From NCBI RefSeq assembly GCF_029379315.1, contig NZ_JAQYWQ010000062.1, positions 1-40,841 on the forward strand: 40,841 nucleotides of DNA. The letters run 5' to 3'. Below the pieces are notes generated by a model. It was given only the letters and a program-made list of their open reading frames with translations. It did no database searches and was not told the DNA's origin. This document shows, piece by piece, positions 23,285 to 32,430 of the stretch. The position numbers and the translations under genes are program-made. The DNA comes from Nostoc sp. S13 (GTDB taxonomy: Bacteria; Cyanobacteriota; Cyanobacteriia; Cyanobacteriales; Nostocaceae). Position 1 is the stretch's first letter, and each line of letters begins with the position of its first letter.

Positions 23285-25891
23285 ATGACAACCTCACAGG
23301 AGAGGATTATCCCGATAGACTTGCGAACCGAAATGTCGCAGTCTTATCTGGAATACGCCATGAGCGTGATAGTGGGTCGGGCGTTGCCAGATGCCAGGGA
23401 TGGTCTAAAACCTGTGCATCGTCGCATTCTCTACGCAATGCACGAGCTAGGTCTACTCCACGATCGCCCGTTTAAGAAATGTGCCCGTGTGGTGGGGGAA
23501 GTGCTGGGTAAATATCACCCCCACGGCGACACGGCAGTGTATGACGCCTTGGTGCGGATGGCACAGGATTTTTCGATGCGATCGCCCCTAGTTAACGGGC
23601 ATGGTAACTTTGGTTCGGTAGACAACGATCCGCCAGCCGCAATGCGATACACCGAATGCCGCTTGCAAGCTTTAACTAGTGCTGGTCTACTCCACGACAT
23701 CGAATTAGAAACTGTAGACTTTGCCGATAACTTCGACGGTTCTCAGCAAGAACCCACAGTTTTACCAGCACGGATTCCACAGTTATTGCTCAACGGTTCC
23801 TCTGGAATTGCCGTGGGCATGGCCACCAATATCCCCCCCCACAACTTGGGAGAATTGATTGATGCTTTGGTGGCTGTAATCCACAATCCAGAAATCACCG
23901 ATCTGGAATTAATGCAGTATGTCCAAGGCCCAGACTTTCCGACTGGGGCGCAGATTTTGGGGACATCTGGCATTCGAGAAGCTTACACCACTGGGCGTGG
24001 TTCTATTACCATGCGTGGTGTAGCTAACATTGAAACGGTTGAACAGCGCGGACGCCCAGATAGAGAAGCAATTATCATCACCGAATTGCCCTATCAAACT
24101 AATAAAGCGGCGCTAATTGAAAAAATCGCCGAAATGGTGAATGAAAAGCGTCTAGAGGGCATCGCAGATATCCGGGATGAAAGCGATCGCGACGGGATGC
24201 GAGTTGTGATCGAACTCAAGCGTGATGCTTATCCCCGCGTCGTTCTGAACAACCTCTACAAGCAAACGCCACTGCAAGCCAACTTTGGGGCGAATATGCT
24301 GGCGTTGGTGAATAGCGAACCCCAAGTACTCACCCTCAAGCAATTCTTAAGCGTCTTCTTGGATTTCCGGATCGAATCCATTGCCAGGCGCACCCGCTAC
24401 GAACTGCGGAAAGCCGAGGAACGCGACCATCTCCTGCAAGGATTATTAATTGCCCTGTCCCAGTTAGATCCAATTATCGTTTTGATTCGTCATGCTCCAG
24501 ATGCTCCCACAGCTAAAGGCGAACTGATCACAACTTACGGACTCTCGGAAGTGCAAGCAGATGCGATTTTGCAGATGCAATTGCGGCGCTTGACTGCCTT
24601 AGAAGCAGACAAAATTCGTCTGGAACACGAGGAACTACAAGCTAAAATTACTGACTTGCAAGATATTTTGGCACGGCGGGAGAGAGTGCTAGAAATCATT
24701 GAAACCGAAGTCGCGCAACTAAAAACTAGCTTTGCTACACCCCGCCGCACGGTGATTTTACCAGGGGAAGGGGAATTAGATGACCGTGACCTAATTGCCA
24801 ATGAAAAAGCGATCATTCTGGTTACAGAGCAAGGTTACATCAAACGGATGCCAGTCAACACCTTTGAGGCGCAAAGCCGTGCTACCAGAGGTAAAGCCGC
24901 AGCTAAAGTAAAAGATGATGACACCGTTGAGCATTTCTTGACTTGCTGCGATCATGACAGTATTTTATTCTTTAGCGAGCGTGGTGTCGTTTACTGCCTG
25001 AGAGCATATCAAATTCCAGTTAGTTCGCGTACCAGTCGCGGCACACCAATTGTGCAAATGCTACCCATTCCCAAAGAGGAAAAAATCACCTCGATTGTAC
25101 CCGTTGACGAGTTTACCAACGAAGAATATTTGGTCATGCTCACCAAAGGCGGCAATATTAAGAAAACCGAATTGGCAGCGTTTAGCCACATTCGTGCTAA
25201 TGGCTTGATTGCCATTTCCTTAGAAGAAGGCGACCAACTCCGCTGGGTGCGACGTGCTAAACCAGAAGACAGCGTAATCATTGGTTCTCGTAACGGGATG
25301 GCGATTAACTTCCGGTGCAACCACGAACAACTGCGTCCTTTAAGTAGGGCGACTCGTGGGGTGAAAGCGATGAAACTCAAAAATAAAGATGAACTGGTGG
25401 GTATGGATATTCTGCCCGCAGCAATTCTTGAAACTTTGGATATAGTTACAGAAGCCGAAATTGAAGATATCGAAACAATCGAAACAGAAGATATCGAAAT
25501 TGTCGAAATTAATGAAGAGTCCGCAGAAGTGCCTAGCAATGGCATTGTTGGCCCTTGGGTGTTGGTAATTACAATGGCAGGATATGGTAAACGGGTACCA
25601 GTTGCTCAATTCCGGCTGCAAAACCGGGCTGGTCAGGGTTTAATGGCAACCAAGTTCAAAAACCGCAAAAACAAAGACAAGTTAGCAACCCTACGCATTG
25701 TCAACAACGATGACGATGAAATCATGATGGTGACAAATCGCGGTATTATCATCCGTCAAGCAGTGAATGCGATTTCTATCCAATCGCGATCGGCAACTGG
25801 AGTCAGAGTGCAGCGTTTAGATGAAGATGACGCGATTACCGGAGTGGCAATAGTTCCACCTGATGCTGTCGATGCAGAAGAAGCAGAGTAA
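23285..25891 (+). CDS. gyrA: DNA gyrase subunit A
   Basis: An 868-aa breakage-reunion subunit that, with GyrB, introduces negative supercoils. The N-terminal core has RALPDARDGLKPVHRRILYA, the quinolone-region segment HPHGDTAVYDALVRMAQDF, and the catalytic Tyr122 in AMRYTECRL. The C-terminal domain has six beta-pinwheel repeats (SRATRGKAAA, SRTSRGTPIV, HIRANGLIAI, SRATRGVKAM, NRAGQGLMAT, SRSATGVRVQ). The first blade carries QSRATRGK in place of the canonical GyrA box QRRGGKG. The overall order resembles plant organellar GyrA. An acidic insert (EIEDIETIETEDIEIVEINE) separates blades four and five. The 3' end overlaps lnt by 29 nt. Confidence 0.95.
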   Translation: MTTSQERIIPIDLRTEMSQSYLEYAMSVIVGRALPDARDGLKPVHRRILYAMHELGLLHDRPFKKCARVVGEVLGKYHPHGDTAVYDALVRMAQDFSMRSPLVNGHGNFGSVDNDPPAAMRYTECRLQALTSAGLLHDIELETVDFADNFDGSQQEPTVLPARIPQLLLNGSSGIAVGMATNIPPHNLGELIDALVAVIHNPEITDLELMQYVQGPDFPTGAQILGTSGIREAYTTGRGSITMRGVANIETVEQRGRPDREAIIITELPYQTNKAALIEKIAEMVNEKRLEGIADIRDESDRDGMRVVIELKRDAYPRVVLNNLYKQTPLQANFGANMLALVNSEPQVLTLKQFLSVFLDFRIESIARRTRYELRKAEERDHLLQGLLIALSQLDPIIVLIRHAPDAPTAKGELITTYGLSEVQADAILQMQLRRLTALEADKIRLEHEELQAKITDLQDILARRERVLEIIETEVAQLKTSFATPRRTVILPGEGELDDRDLIANEKAIILVTEQGYIKRMPVNTFEAQSRATRGKAAAKVKDDDTVEHFLTCCDHDSILFFSERGVVYCLRAYQIPVSSRTSRGTPIVQMLPIPKEEKITSIVPVDEFTNEEYLVMLTKGGNIKKTELAAFSHIRANGLIAISLEEGDQLRWVRRAKPEDSVIIGSRNGMAINFRCNHEQLRPLSRATRGVKAMKLKNKDELVGMDILPAAILETLDIVTEAEIEDIETIETEDIEIVEINEESAEVPSNGIVGPWVLVITMAGYGKRVPVAQFRLQNRAGQGLMATKFKNRKNKDKLATLRIVNNDDDEIMMVTNRGIIIRQAVNAISIQSRSATGVRVQRLDEDDAITGVAIVPPDAVDAEEAE

Positions 25892-27506
25892 AAAGCAGAG
25901 GGAGAGGTTAACCGCCTTACTCCCTTATTTAATTGCCAACGCTTGCGGCATTTTTATGGGGCTAACCGTCGCCCCTGTCGGCGCATGGTTCTTGGCTTGG
26001 ATTGCTCTAGTTCCCTTATGGGTATTGGTTGTTAGTTCTAATTCAATCCAAAATCTAAGTAGCGCTGGAAGCGCACCAAAGGTGCGACCCAAAATCCCAA
26101 ATGGCTTCGCCTGGGGTATCGGTTATCACGGTGTCGCCCTATTTTGGATTACGGGAATTCATCCCATGACTTGGTTGGGCGTTCCGTGGTTGCCGAGTTT
26201 GGCAATCACCCTTTTTTGTTGGGGATTTCTCAGCCTCTTAGGAGGGGTATTCGTTGCTATTTGGGCGGCTGTGATGGTTCGCCTAGCCGGACAAAAACCG
26301 TGGCTACGTATACTGATTGGTACAGCCGTCTGGTGCGGCTTAGAGAGTCTGTGGAGTGCCGGGCCTCTGTGGTGGAGTTCCCTGGCTTACACCCAAAGTC
26401 CGCATAATCTCGTGATTTTACACCTTGGTCAACTCTCTGGGCCTAATACTGTGACAGCTGCGATCGCAGCTGTCAATGGTTTAATTGCTGAAGGATGGAT
26501 CAAGCGCCAGGACACCAAGATTTCCTTTGCGCCTTCGCGGTTGGTTAATAAATACTTTGCTATTGCCATAGGATTATTAATTAGCTTACACCTGATTGGT
26601 TTTATCTTATATAGCCGTCCGATCGCTCAACCCTCAGAAGCGGCTTTGAAAGTGGGGATTGTTCAGGGTAATATCCCGAACCGACTTTTACGAAGTTCGG
26701 AAGGGTTTCGTCGCGCTCAAGAAAATTACACCAGTGGGTATATAACTTTAGCAAATCAAGGTGTAGATGCAGTTCTCACCCCAGAAGGAGCCTTACCTAT
26801 TTTCCAACGTAACTTGATGGCAACTGCCTTAGTCGCAGCCGTAAAGGAAAAAGGTGTAGTTGCTTGGATTGGGGCTTTTGGCGAACGGGGAGACAGCTAT
26901 ACAATTAGTTTGTTTACTTTTAACAGTAAAGGTGAAATTGTCAGCCGCTACGACAAAGCCAAACTAGTACCTCTAGGAGAATATATTCCTTTTGAAGGAA
27001 TTTTAGGCAAAATAGTTCAGCGCTTGTCGCCTTTGGATGCACACCAAGTTCCGGGTTCAGCAAATCAGCTATTTGACACCCCTTTTGGTCGGGCGATCGC
27101 TAGTATATGTTATGAATCTGCTTTTGCTGAGCAATTTCGCCGTCAAGCTGCGGCGGGTGGGCAATTTATCCTCAGTTCTTCTAACGATGCCCATTACACT
27201 GCATCTATGCCATTCCAACATCATGCACAGGATATGATGCGGGCAATTGAAACTGATCGATGGTCAGCACGGGCAACTAATACGGGATATTCAGCCTTTG
27301 TAGATCCTCACGGTAAAACCTTGTGGATATCTGGATATAATACCTACGAAACTCATGCTGCAACAATTTATCGGCGACAGACAAAGACTTTATATGTGCG
27401 TTGGGGTGATTGGTTGACACCATTGTTGTTAGTATTCTCTGGAGGAGCTTGGCTGGTAATTCAACTTAAGGATACTAAAATAAACAAAAACCTCACCCTA
27501 TCATGA
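25863..27506 (+). CDS. lnt: Apolipoprotein N-acyltransferase
   Basis: A 547-aa inner-membrane enzyme that N-acylates the lipidated cysteine of lipoproteins. Several membrane segments (residues about 15-260) precede a nitrilase-like domain beginning LKVGIVQGNIPNRLL. The catalytic triad is in place: Glu308 in LTPEGALP, Lys367 in YDKAKLVPLGEYIPFE and Cys416 in SICYES. The start lies inside the end of gyrA; a second ATG at 25872 is equally possible. Overlap implies translational coupling, although the two functions are unrelated. The gene ends about 20 nt before the hairpin that was split by the mobile element. Confidence 0.94.
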   Translation: MLSMQKKQSKKQRERLTALLPYLIANACGIFMGLTVAPVGAWFLAWIALVPLWVLVVSSNSIQNLSSAGSAPKVRPKIPNGFAWGIGYHGVALFWITGIHPMTWLGVPWLPSLAITLFCWGFLSLLGGVFVAIWAAVMVRLAGQKPWLRILIGTAVWCGLESLWSAGPLWWSSLAYTQSPHNLVILHLGQLSGPNTVTAAIAAVNGLIAEGWIKRQDTKISFAPSRLVNKYFAIAIGLLISLHLIGFILYSRPIAQPSEAALKVGIVQGNIPNRLLRSSEGFRRAQENYTSGYITLANQGVDAVLTPEGALPIFQRNLMATALVAAVKEKGVVAWIGAFGERGDSYTISLFTFNSKGEIVSRYDKAKLVPLGEYIPFEGILGKIVQRLSPLDAHQVPGSANQLFDTPFGRAIASICYESAFAEQFRRQAAAGGQFILSSSNDAHYTASMPFQHHAQDMMRAIETDRWSARATNTGYSAFVDPHGKTLWISGYNTYETHAATIYRRQTKTLYVRWGDWLTPLLLVFSGGAWLVIQLKDTKINKNLTLS

Positions 27507-27517
27507 CTGACATCCCT

Positions 27518-27526
27518 CTCCTTACC
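27518..27526. repeat. Target site duplication, left
   Basis: CTCCTTACC directly abuts the left inverted repeat and is repeated identically at 30287-30295. Confidence 0.85.
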
Positions 27527-27645
27527 CATTTGCCACAAGTTAAAAGTAAGTGAAATTTGTCAATACGTCTTTGAGTAGAAATAAATCAGCCTAAGAATGA
27601 TAATCGTGTCGTGGGGAAGAGGCGAGCAACGCTCGCCTCTTCCCC
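27527..27645 (+). repeat. Left long inverted repeat of the IS4-type element
   Basis: Starts CATTTGCCACAAGTTAAAAG, passes through AATCAGCCTAAGAATGATAA and ends in the hairpin with loop AAC. It matches the complement of 30166-30286 with one or two differences by eye. Confidence 0.9.
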
Positions 27646-28106
27646 ATCAGTGACAAATTAAGATAATCTTACTTTTGTCAATTAGAAATTATGCTGAAAA
27701 TTTGGAAAAAACTGAAGTATTAAATTAACTTTTGTACTTGATTTGGAGCGCGACAATGAATGATACGGATCAAGATTATGCGATTGCCTGCCTAAAAATT
27801 CTGTTTTCGACCCCAATTTTGGCAATAATTTAAGTATAATTGCTTATTGACAAATGGTATATGACCTTAATCTCTCACGAATGCCCGTTGGTCGAGTTGT
27901 CCCGGTTCTAAACGCTGTAAAACCTTAAAACCTTACCAACGGGTCAACTTCTATTTATGGTTTATATATAATAAATTCATCTCTTTGACAAAACTGATGC
28001 TTGAATACTCGGTGAGGAGTTGAAGAAATATTCTTCAGTCGTAGTACTATCGAGACAAAACTTTAACGCAATTTTTATACACTTACCCACAATCGGAGTC
28101 GTATGA
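27646..28106. promoter_or_regulatory. Upstream region of the passenger gene
   Basis: About 460 bp, AT-rich. An inverted repeat CCCGTTGGT (near 27883) / ACCAACGGG (near 27937) encloses about 45 nt and could fold in a 5' leader. A 25-codon frame at 27756 is not supported as a gene. GGAG near 28095 may serve the ATG at 28107. Confidence 0.45.
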
Positions 28107-29519
28107 ATGGCTACATTTACCGTTACTAATACCAACAACAGTGGTGCAGGTTCACTGCGGCAAGAAATTCTAGATGCTAATGCCCTGACAGGAAAAAACA
28201 TCATCAATTTCAGTGGACTGTTTAATGATGGACTCGCTCATACCATCAGTTTAACTAGCAGTGGTCTGAGTATCACAGATAACTTGACCATTCAAGGTAC
28301 AAATCCGAACTTATTAACTGTTAAGGATGATAGCGCAACACGAGTTTTTGATATTGCTAGTGGTGCGACAGCTACGATTAACGGACTGACTATTACCAAT
28401 AGCTACAAAGGCACGGGAGGTGGTGCTATCTCCAATGAAGGCGTTTTTACCTTGAACAATAGCATCATCACTGGCAATACTGCGGAAACCGGTAGCACCA
28501 ATTACGGCTCTGGTGGCGGCGGTGGCATTTACAACGATGGCACACTTACAGTGAACTACAGTACTCTTAATAACAATACTGCGGAATCCGGTAGCTCCAG
28601 TGTTGCCAGTACCAATGGCGGCGGTGGCGCCATTTTCAACAATGGCACCCTTACGGTGAACCACAGTACTCTTAATAACAATACTGCGGAAGCCGGTAAC
28701 TCCTCTGAGAACGGCGGTGGCGGCGGCATTTACAACGATGGCACACTTACGGTCAACTACAGTACTCTTAGTAATAATAAAACAGGTACCAATTCTGACT
28801 ATTACAGTGGCGGCGGGATTCAGAGTGATTCTGTTGGACTTGTAGTGAACAACAGCAACATCACTGGCAACACTACGTCAGGCAGTGGCGGCGGGATTTC
28901 CTCTTCCTCTTTTGTAGTAAATAACAGCAACATCACTGGCAATACTGCGGCATACGGCGGCGGGATTGCGAGTGGCCAGTTTCTGAACGATGAGATTCTT
29001 AGAGTTAATTATAGCAACATCACTGGCAATTCGGCTACATTGGACGGCGGTGGCATTTATAACAGGGGTGAAACCCTATTGATAAGTAAGAGTACCATCA
29101 CTGGCAATTCGGCTACATCGCACGGCGGCGGTATCGATGGTATCAATGGATATTTCTATGCAGTAGGTAGCCCCATTGGCGTTGTTTTCCACGACATGTT
29201 AATCTTAGGCAACATTAACGTGAGTAACAGTACCATTAGTGACAATCAGGCACACTTTGGTGCTGGCATCTACGACGATGGCAATCTAATAGTGGGTAAC
29301 AGCACTATCAAGCACAATAAAGCTTTTGGGATCGAACTCAGTTCTAGTAATTACAAGTCTGGTGAAGGTGGCGGCATTTATCATAATTCTACTGACTATG
29401 CCAGCACTGCCACACTGGACTACAGCACCGTTGCTTGTAACTTTGACACTCCACAAGAGGATTCAACTAAGTTTATCAAGCTCGATAATCTTGTAGGTAA
29501 ATTCATGAATAAAGGGTAA
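28107..29519 (+). CDS. Right-handed beta-helix protein, passenger of the element
   Basis: A 470-aa protein. It begins MATFTVTNTNNSGAGSLRQE, the opening seen in cyanobacterial choice-of-anchor Q/parallel beta-helix proteins, followed by about ten turns of a repeat of the type GGGIYNDGTLTVNYSTLNNN and ITGNTAAYGGGI. Asn and Gly dominate, as expected for a beta-helix coil. There is no signal peptide and no RTX or anchor region at the end. The last residues (MNKG and the stop) lie on sequence that is antisense to the transposase C-terminus, so the gene appears cut short at the junction. An adhesin or carbohydrate-binding surface role is possible; function is unknown. Confidence 0.8.
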   Translation: MATFTVTNTNNSGAGSLRQEILDANALTGKNIINFSGLFNDGLAHTISLTSSGLSITDNLTIQGTNPNLLTVKDDSATRVFDIASGATATINGLTITNSYKGTGGGAISNEGVFTLNNSIITGNTAETGSTNYGSGGGGGIYNDGTLTVNYSTLNNNTAESGSSSVASTNGGGGAIFNNGTLTVNHSTLNNNTAEAGNSSENGGGGGIYNDGTLTVNYSTLSNNKTGTNSDYYSGGGIQSDSVGLVVNNSNITGNTTSGSGGGISSSSFVVNNSNITGNTAAYGGGIASGQFLNDEILRVNYSNITGNSATLDGGGIYNRGETLLISKSTITGNSATSHGGGIDGINGYFYAVGSPIGVVFHDMLILGNINVSNSTISDNQAHFGAGIYDDGNLIVGNSTIKHNKAFGIELSSSNYKSGEGGGIYHNSTDYASTATLDYSTVACNFDTPQEDSTKFIKLDNLVGKFMNKG

Positions 29520-30110
29520 AGAAAGCTCGTCAGCTACAGCAGAGGCTAAATCAACTAACACAGCATAAAATAACCAAGTACCCCAAATTTGTAACTGAAT
29601 ACTGTTAAGAGAACCAGTCCATAAATAACTTAAACCTCAGAGACGTTTGACAGTATTAAAAGCATCTTCAATTCTCCATCTTCGTCGATATAAATCTGGC
29701 AATAAATCCTTAAAAACTTTCTCGAATAATTGAGCAGGAAATGTTAAAAATCGTTGGGATATTGCTTGTTGACTAACAGTCTTGGGACTACACCACAAAA
29801 AACCTTCTCTGGCTAACATTCTTGTCAGTTCTGTGACTCCCGCTACGTCTGGCCACAGTAAAGTTAGCACCGCAGCTACCATAAACGGTAAGTTGAGAAT
29901 TCTGTCTCTTAAACTCAATTGACGATAGTAATTTTCTTGTGCGGCGATCGCTGAAGTGAGTAACGCTTCTAGCTACTGGGCAATTACCTCATCTTGCACC
30001 ATTGGTCGTTGTGTCTTTTTTGCGTGATCTCGATTGGTCTTTCGGCTTTGGCTCACGGTTTTCTACAATCGCTCAATTACTTGTCTTAACTGAGTTTCAC
30101 ATGATTTTTT
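29520..30110 (-). pseudogene. IS4-family transposase remnant
   Basis: Reading the minus strand gives transposase pieces in order: TVSQSRKTNRDHAKKTQRPM, then LEALLTSAIAAQENYYRQLS, then QAISQRFLTFPAQLFEKVFK, then YRRRWRIEDAFNTVKRL, then GLSYLWTGSLNSIQLQIWGT and LFYAVLVDLASAVADELSLP. The YREK signature Y-x2-R-x3-E-x6-K is intact, but the central region with both catalytic Asp residues is deleted, and at least three in-frame stops are present (upstream of TVSQ, before LEALL, and after TVKRL). The longest open part is 29637-29918. It is dead. Confidence 0.88.
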
Positions 30111-30165
30111 AGATTGGCAAATATTGCCTGAAGACTTGTCGATAATGATAATCAAATAAGGGGTT

Positions 30166-30286
30166 GGGGGAAGAGGCGAGCGTTGCTCGCCTCTTCCCCC
30201 ACGACACGATTATCATTCTTAGGCTGATTTATTTCTACTCAAAGACGTATTGACAAATTTCACTTACTTTTAACTTGTGGCAAATG
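30166..30286 (-). repeat. Right long inverted repeat of the IS4-type element
   Basis: The complement of 27527-27645. It contains the hairpin at 30166-30200 and ends CTTTTAACTTGTGGCAAATG next to the target duplication. Confidence 0.9.
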
Positions 30287-30295
30287 CTCCTTACC
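30287..30295. repeat. Target site duplication, right
   Basis: CTCCTTACC, identical to 27518-27526. Removing the element and one copy rejoins TCCCTCT and AGAGGGA as a stem-loop. Confidence 0.85.
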
Positions 30296-30340
30296 AAGCA
30301 GAGGGACTGGTTTTGCATAGCAAAACCAAGTGAGGTTCTT

Positions 30341-31306
30341 TTATTTCTGTAGAACCTCAGCGATCGCGTGAGAAATCGGTAAGCCAGGACAGCGTTCCAG
30401 CCAAAAGAACTCGCCAACTGGGTTGATCTCAAGGAATATATGACGACCATCTGGAGTCAAAATGATATCAATCGCCCCGTAGTTCAAACCAAATTCTACC
30501 ATGAGTTTGAGCAGCTTCTCTTCCACATCTTGGGGTAAGCTGTATAACTCCCAAGCGTCAAGTAAAGCGATTCCCTGTCGCCGCCAGTCGTAACGTGCTT
30601 TATCCAAAGCCTGCGAATCAACTGCGGCTGTAAACACATTACTGCCTACAATAATTGTCCGCAGTTCCACAGCTTTGGGGATTTTCTCTTGAAACGTCAT
30701 TGGGCAAAAACGCAGTCCATCAAGGTTGTCCAGATCCTCAGATGAAATTGGATTGGTAAACACAACTTTTTCTCGTCCTTGTTCATCGTAAATGGCGAAG
30801 GAAGAGAGCATCTTGGTAATCATACCCAGTTCGCACTCTTGGGCGAATTGCTTTACTGCCTGTGGGTTATTAGTCGTTAAGGTGCGTGGAGTATCTAGAC
30901 CTATTTTCCTTGCTACTTGTAGTTGGAGTTGCTTATTTTCGGCTCGACGGATATTTGGCAGGGGGTCAAGATGAAACCCCTGAATACTGGCAATCATCCC
31001 CTGAATAGTGACGCGAGATTCCTGAATGGAGGCTTGTCGCATTTGCTTATCCATCGTAGTCGGAATCTTTGACCCAATGGCGATCCGCCGATACCAAACT
31101 GCGGACACTTCACTCAAATCTAGCTTCTGGTCATCTGCTGATAAAATTACTTGCTCAGTTGCACCGTAGTAAACATCTAGCTGCACTTCTGTAGGAAATC
31201 TGTCTGTATCAAAACGAAATGCTTTCCCTCCTTGAGCTTCAATTGCCTGAATGACTAGGGGAATACTTTCGTTGTCTTGGCTGTAGGTAATGATTAAAAC
31301 AGTCAT
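30341..31306 (-). CDS. MvdD-like ATP-grasp graspetide ligase
   Basis: A 321-aa ATP-grasp peptide ligase closely resembling MvdD/MdnC, which makes the ester cross-links (omega-ester bonds between Thr/Ser and Asp/Glu) in microviridin-type graspetides. Family phrases are present: MTVLIITYSQDNESIPLVI, FRFDTDRFPTEV, VWYRRIAIG, LNYGAIDIILTPDG and the metal-binding end FLEINPVGEFFWLE. Length is normal. It follows the MvdC-like gene by 36 nt on the same strand, as in microviridin operons. The assignment to MvdD type is strong; its substrate is not in sight. Confidence 0.88.
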   Translation of the reverse strand: MTVLIITYSQDNESIPLVIQAIEAQGGKAFRFDTDRFPTEVQLDVYYGATEQVILSADDQKLDLSEVSAVWYRRIAIGSKIPTTMDKQMRQASIQESRVTIQGMIASIQGFHLDPLPNIRRAENKQLQLQVARKIGLDTPRTLTTNNPQAVKQFAQECELGMITKMLSSFAIYDEQGREKVVFTNPISSEDLDNLDGLRFCPMTFQEKIPKAVELRTIIVGSNVFTAAVDSQALDKARYDWRRQGIALLDAWELYSLPQDVEEKLLKLMVEFGLNYGAIDIILTPDGRHIFLEINPVGEFFWLERCPGLPISHAIAEVLQK

Positions 31307-31342
31307 ATTAACTGCTGAGTTTTAAATTTTTCTGGGACAAAG

Positions 31343-32335
31343 TTATTGCTGGGTACTTGTTGAGAGTAGGGCATCTGCGATCGCTTCCGCAATCGGATAG
31401 TCCAAATCTCTCTCCAGCATTCCCCACTCTCCTGTAGGGTTAACTTCCAAAAAAACGTATTCCCCTGATGGTGTTTGGATAAAGTCAAACGCTCCAAAAA
31501 CCAGTTCAAATTTTTTCATAAAGGCATGGAGACAACGAATTATTTCATCAGGTAATTCATCGGGTTGCCACGCACAAGCCTCTTTTGTCGAACGTCGCCA
31601 GTCTTGGGTGGATGCTGAATAAGCTGATGCGTTTAATGCTCCGACAAAGAGTTTGCCATTTACATACACTACCCGTAGTTCTTGCCGTTTGGGGATTTGT
31701 TCTTGAAACACAACTGGACAATAGCGTAGTGTCTCGGCATCAACTAAATCTTCTTCTTTAACTGCGCTGGTGTACATAAAAAAAGAGGAGCCTTCCATAC
31801 TGTAAGAAAGAGGTCTGAGGAGTTTAGCAACCATTTTTCCCTTTACTCGGTGGAAAAACTCTCGTGCTTCTTGAGGATTGTTGGTGACAAGAGTTTGAGG
31901 TATGACAAGACCAACTTCCGATGCAACCCGCAGTTGACGTAACTTGTTTTCAGCTGCGTTAATCCGTTGTAAATCATCCACCCACCTAGCTCCTCTGAGA
32001 CTATCCCAAAAGCCATCTAAAGCGGCTAATGATTCTCCAGTGCAGGCTGCTTGAAATTTTGGAGCCAATTCTTTGCCCAACTCAGGTTGCCAAATACGCC
32101 GCATCCATACTGCTTGCACCTGTTCTGTATTCAACGAGCGATCGCCATATTCCAGCCGATGATTGCTCCCAAAGTTGCTAAAATTAGCCTGGAGTTGGAC
32201 TGTCATCGGAAATTTATCGGTGTCTAGCCGAAATGGCTGTGCGCCTCGTTTTGACACGGCTTGGGCAACTCTATCTATAGTGAAGTAATCACCACTGTGG
32301 GTAATTAATAAAACTACATCACGCTCATGCTGCAT
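31343..32335 (-). CDS. MvdC-like ATP-grasp graspetide ligase
   Basis: About 330 aa from the ATG at 32335 (MQHERDVVLLITHSGDYFTI). An upstream in-frame start at 32407 would add 24 residues that do not look like the family. It resembles MvdC/MdnB, the partner ligase of microviridin-type systems, which forms amide cross-links between Lys and Asp/Glu. Motifs are FRLDTDKFPMTVQL, VWMRRIWQP, KMVAKLLRPL, VFGAFDFIQTPSGEY and FLEVNPTGEWGMLE. With the MvdD-like gene it makes a complete ligase pair. In known operons a precursor with a PFFARFL leader stands just upstream; here that place is taken by a dispersed repeat. Confidence 0.87.
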   Translation of the reverse strand: MQHERDVVLLITHSGDYFTIDRVAQAVSKRGAQPFRLDTDKFPMTVQLQANFSNFGSNHRLEYGDRSLNTEQVQAVWMRRIWQPELGKELAPKFQAACTGESLAALDGFWDSLRGARWVDDLQRINAAENKLRQLRVASEVGLVIPQTLVTNNPQEAREFFHRVKGKMVAKLLRPLSYSMEGSSFFMYTSAVKEEDLVDAETLRYCPVVFQEQIPKRQELRVVYVNGKLFVGALNASAYSASTQDWRRSTKEACAWQPDELPDEIIRCLHAFMKKFELVFGAFDFIQTPSGEYVFLEVNPTGEWGMLERDLDYPIAEAIADALLSTSTQQ

Positions 32336-32430
32336 AAAACATCTTGAATTTGTTCTTGCGTTTTCCCTACTACAAACTATTAACAGGGAAAACCGCTTAA
32401 AAAGCAAACATCAGTAAACCTTGAAGAATA

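Larger units (their letters stand above)
27527..30286. mobile_element. IS4-type element with passenger gene (2,760 bp)
   Basis: Bounded by near-perfect inverted repeats of about 120 bp (27527-27645 and 30166-30286) and by a perfect 9-bp direct repeat CTCCTTACC on both sides, the mark of transposition. Each inverted repeat ends inward in a strong hairpin, GGGGAAGAGGCGAGC / GCTCGCCTCTTCCCC. Inside are a plus-strand beta-helix gene (28107-29519) and a minus-strand, multiply broken IS4-family transposase (29520-30110). It lies between lnt and the MvdD-like gene. It cannot move by itself now but might be moved by a related transposase in trans. Confidence 0.88.

Noticed and set aside
25009..25545. 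178-codon minus-strand frame inside gyrA
   Set aside because: Antisense to a highly conserved gene, Ser/Ile-rich translation with no domain; a shadow of gyrA codon use.
30235..30450. 71-codon minus-strand frame spanning the end of the mobile element
   Set aside because: Runs across the inverted repeat and the end of the MvdD-like gene in another frame; chance ORF.
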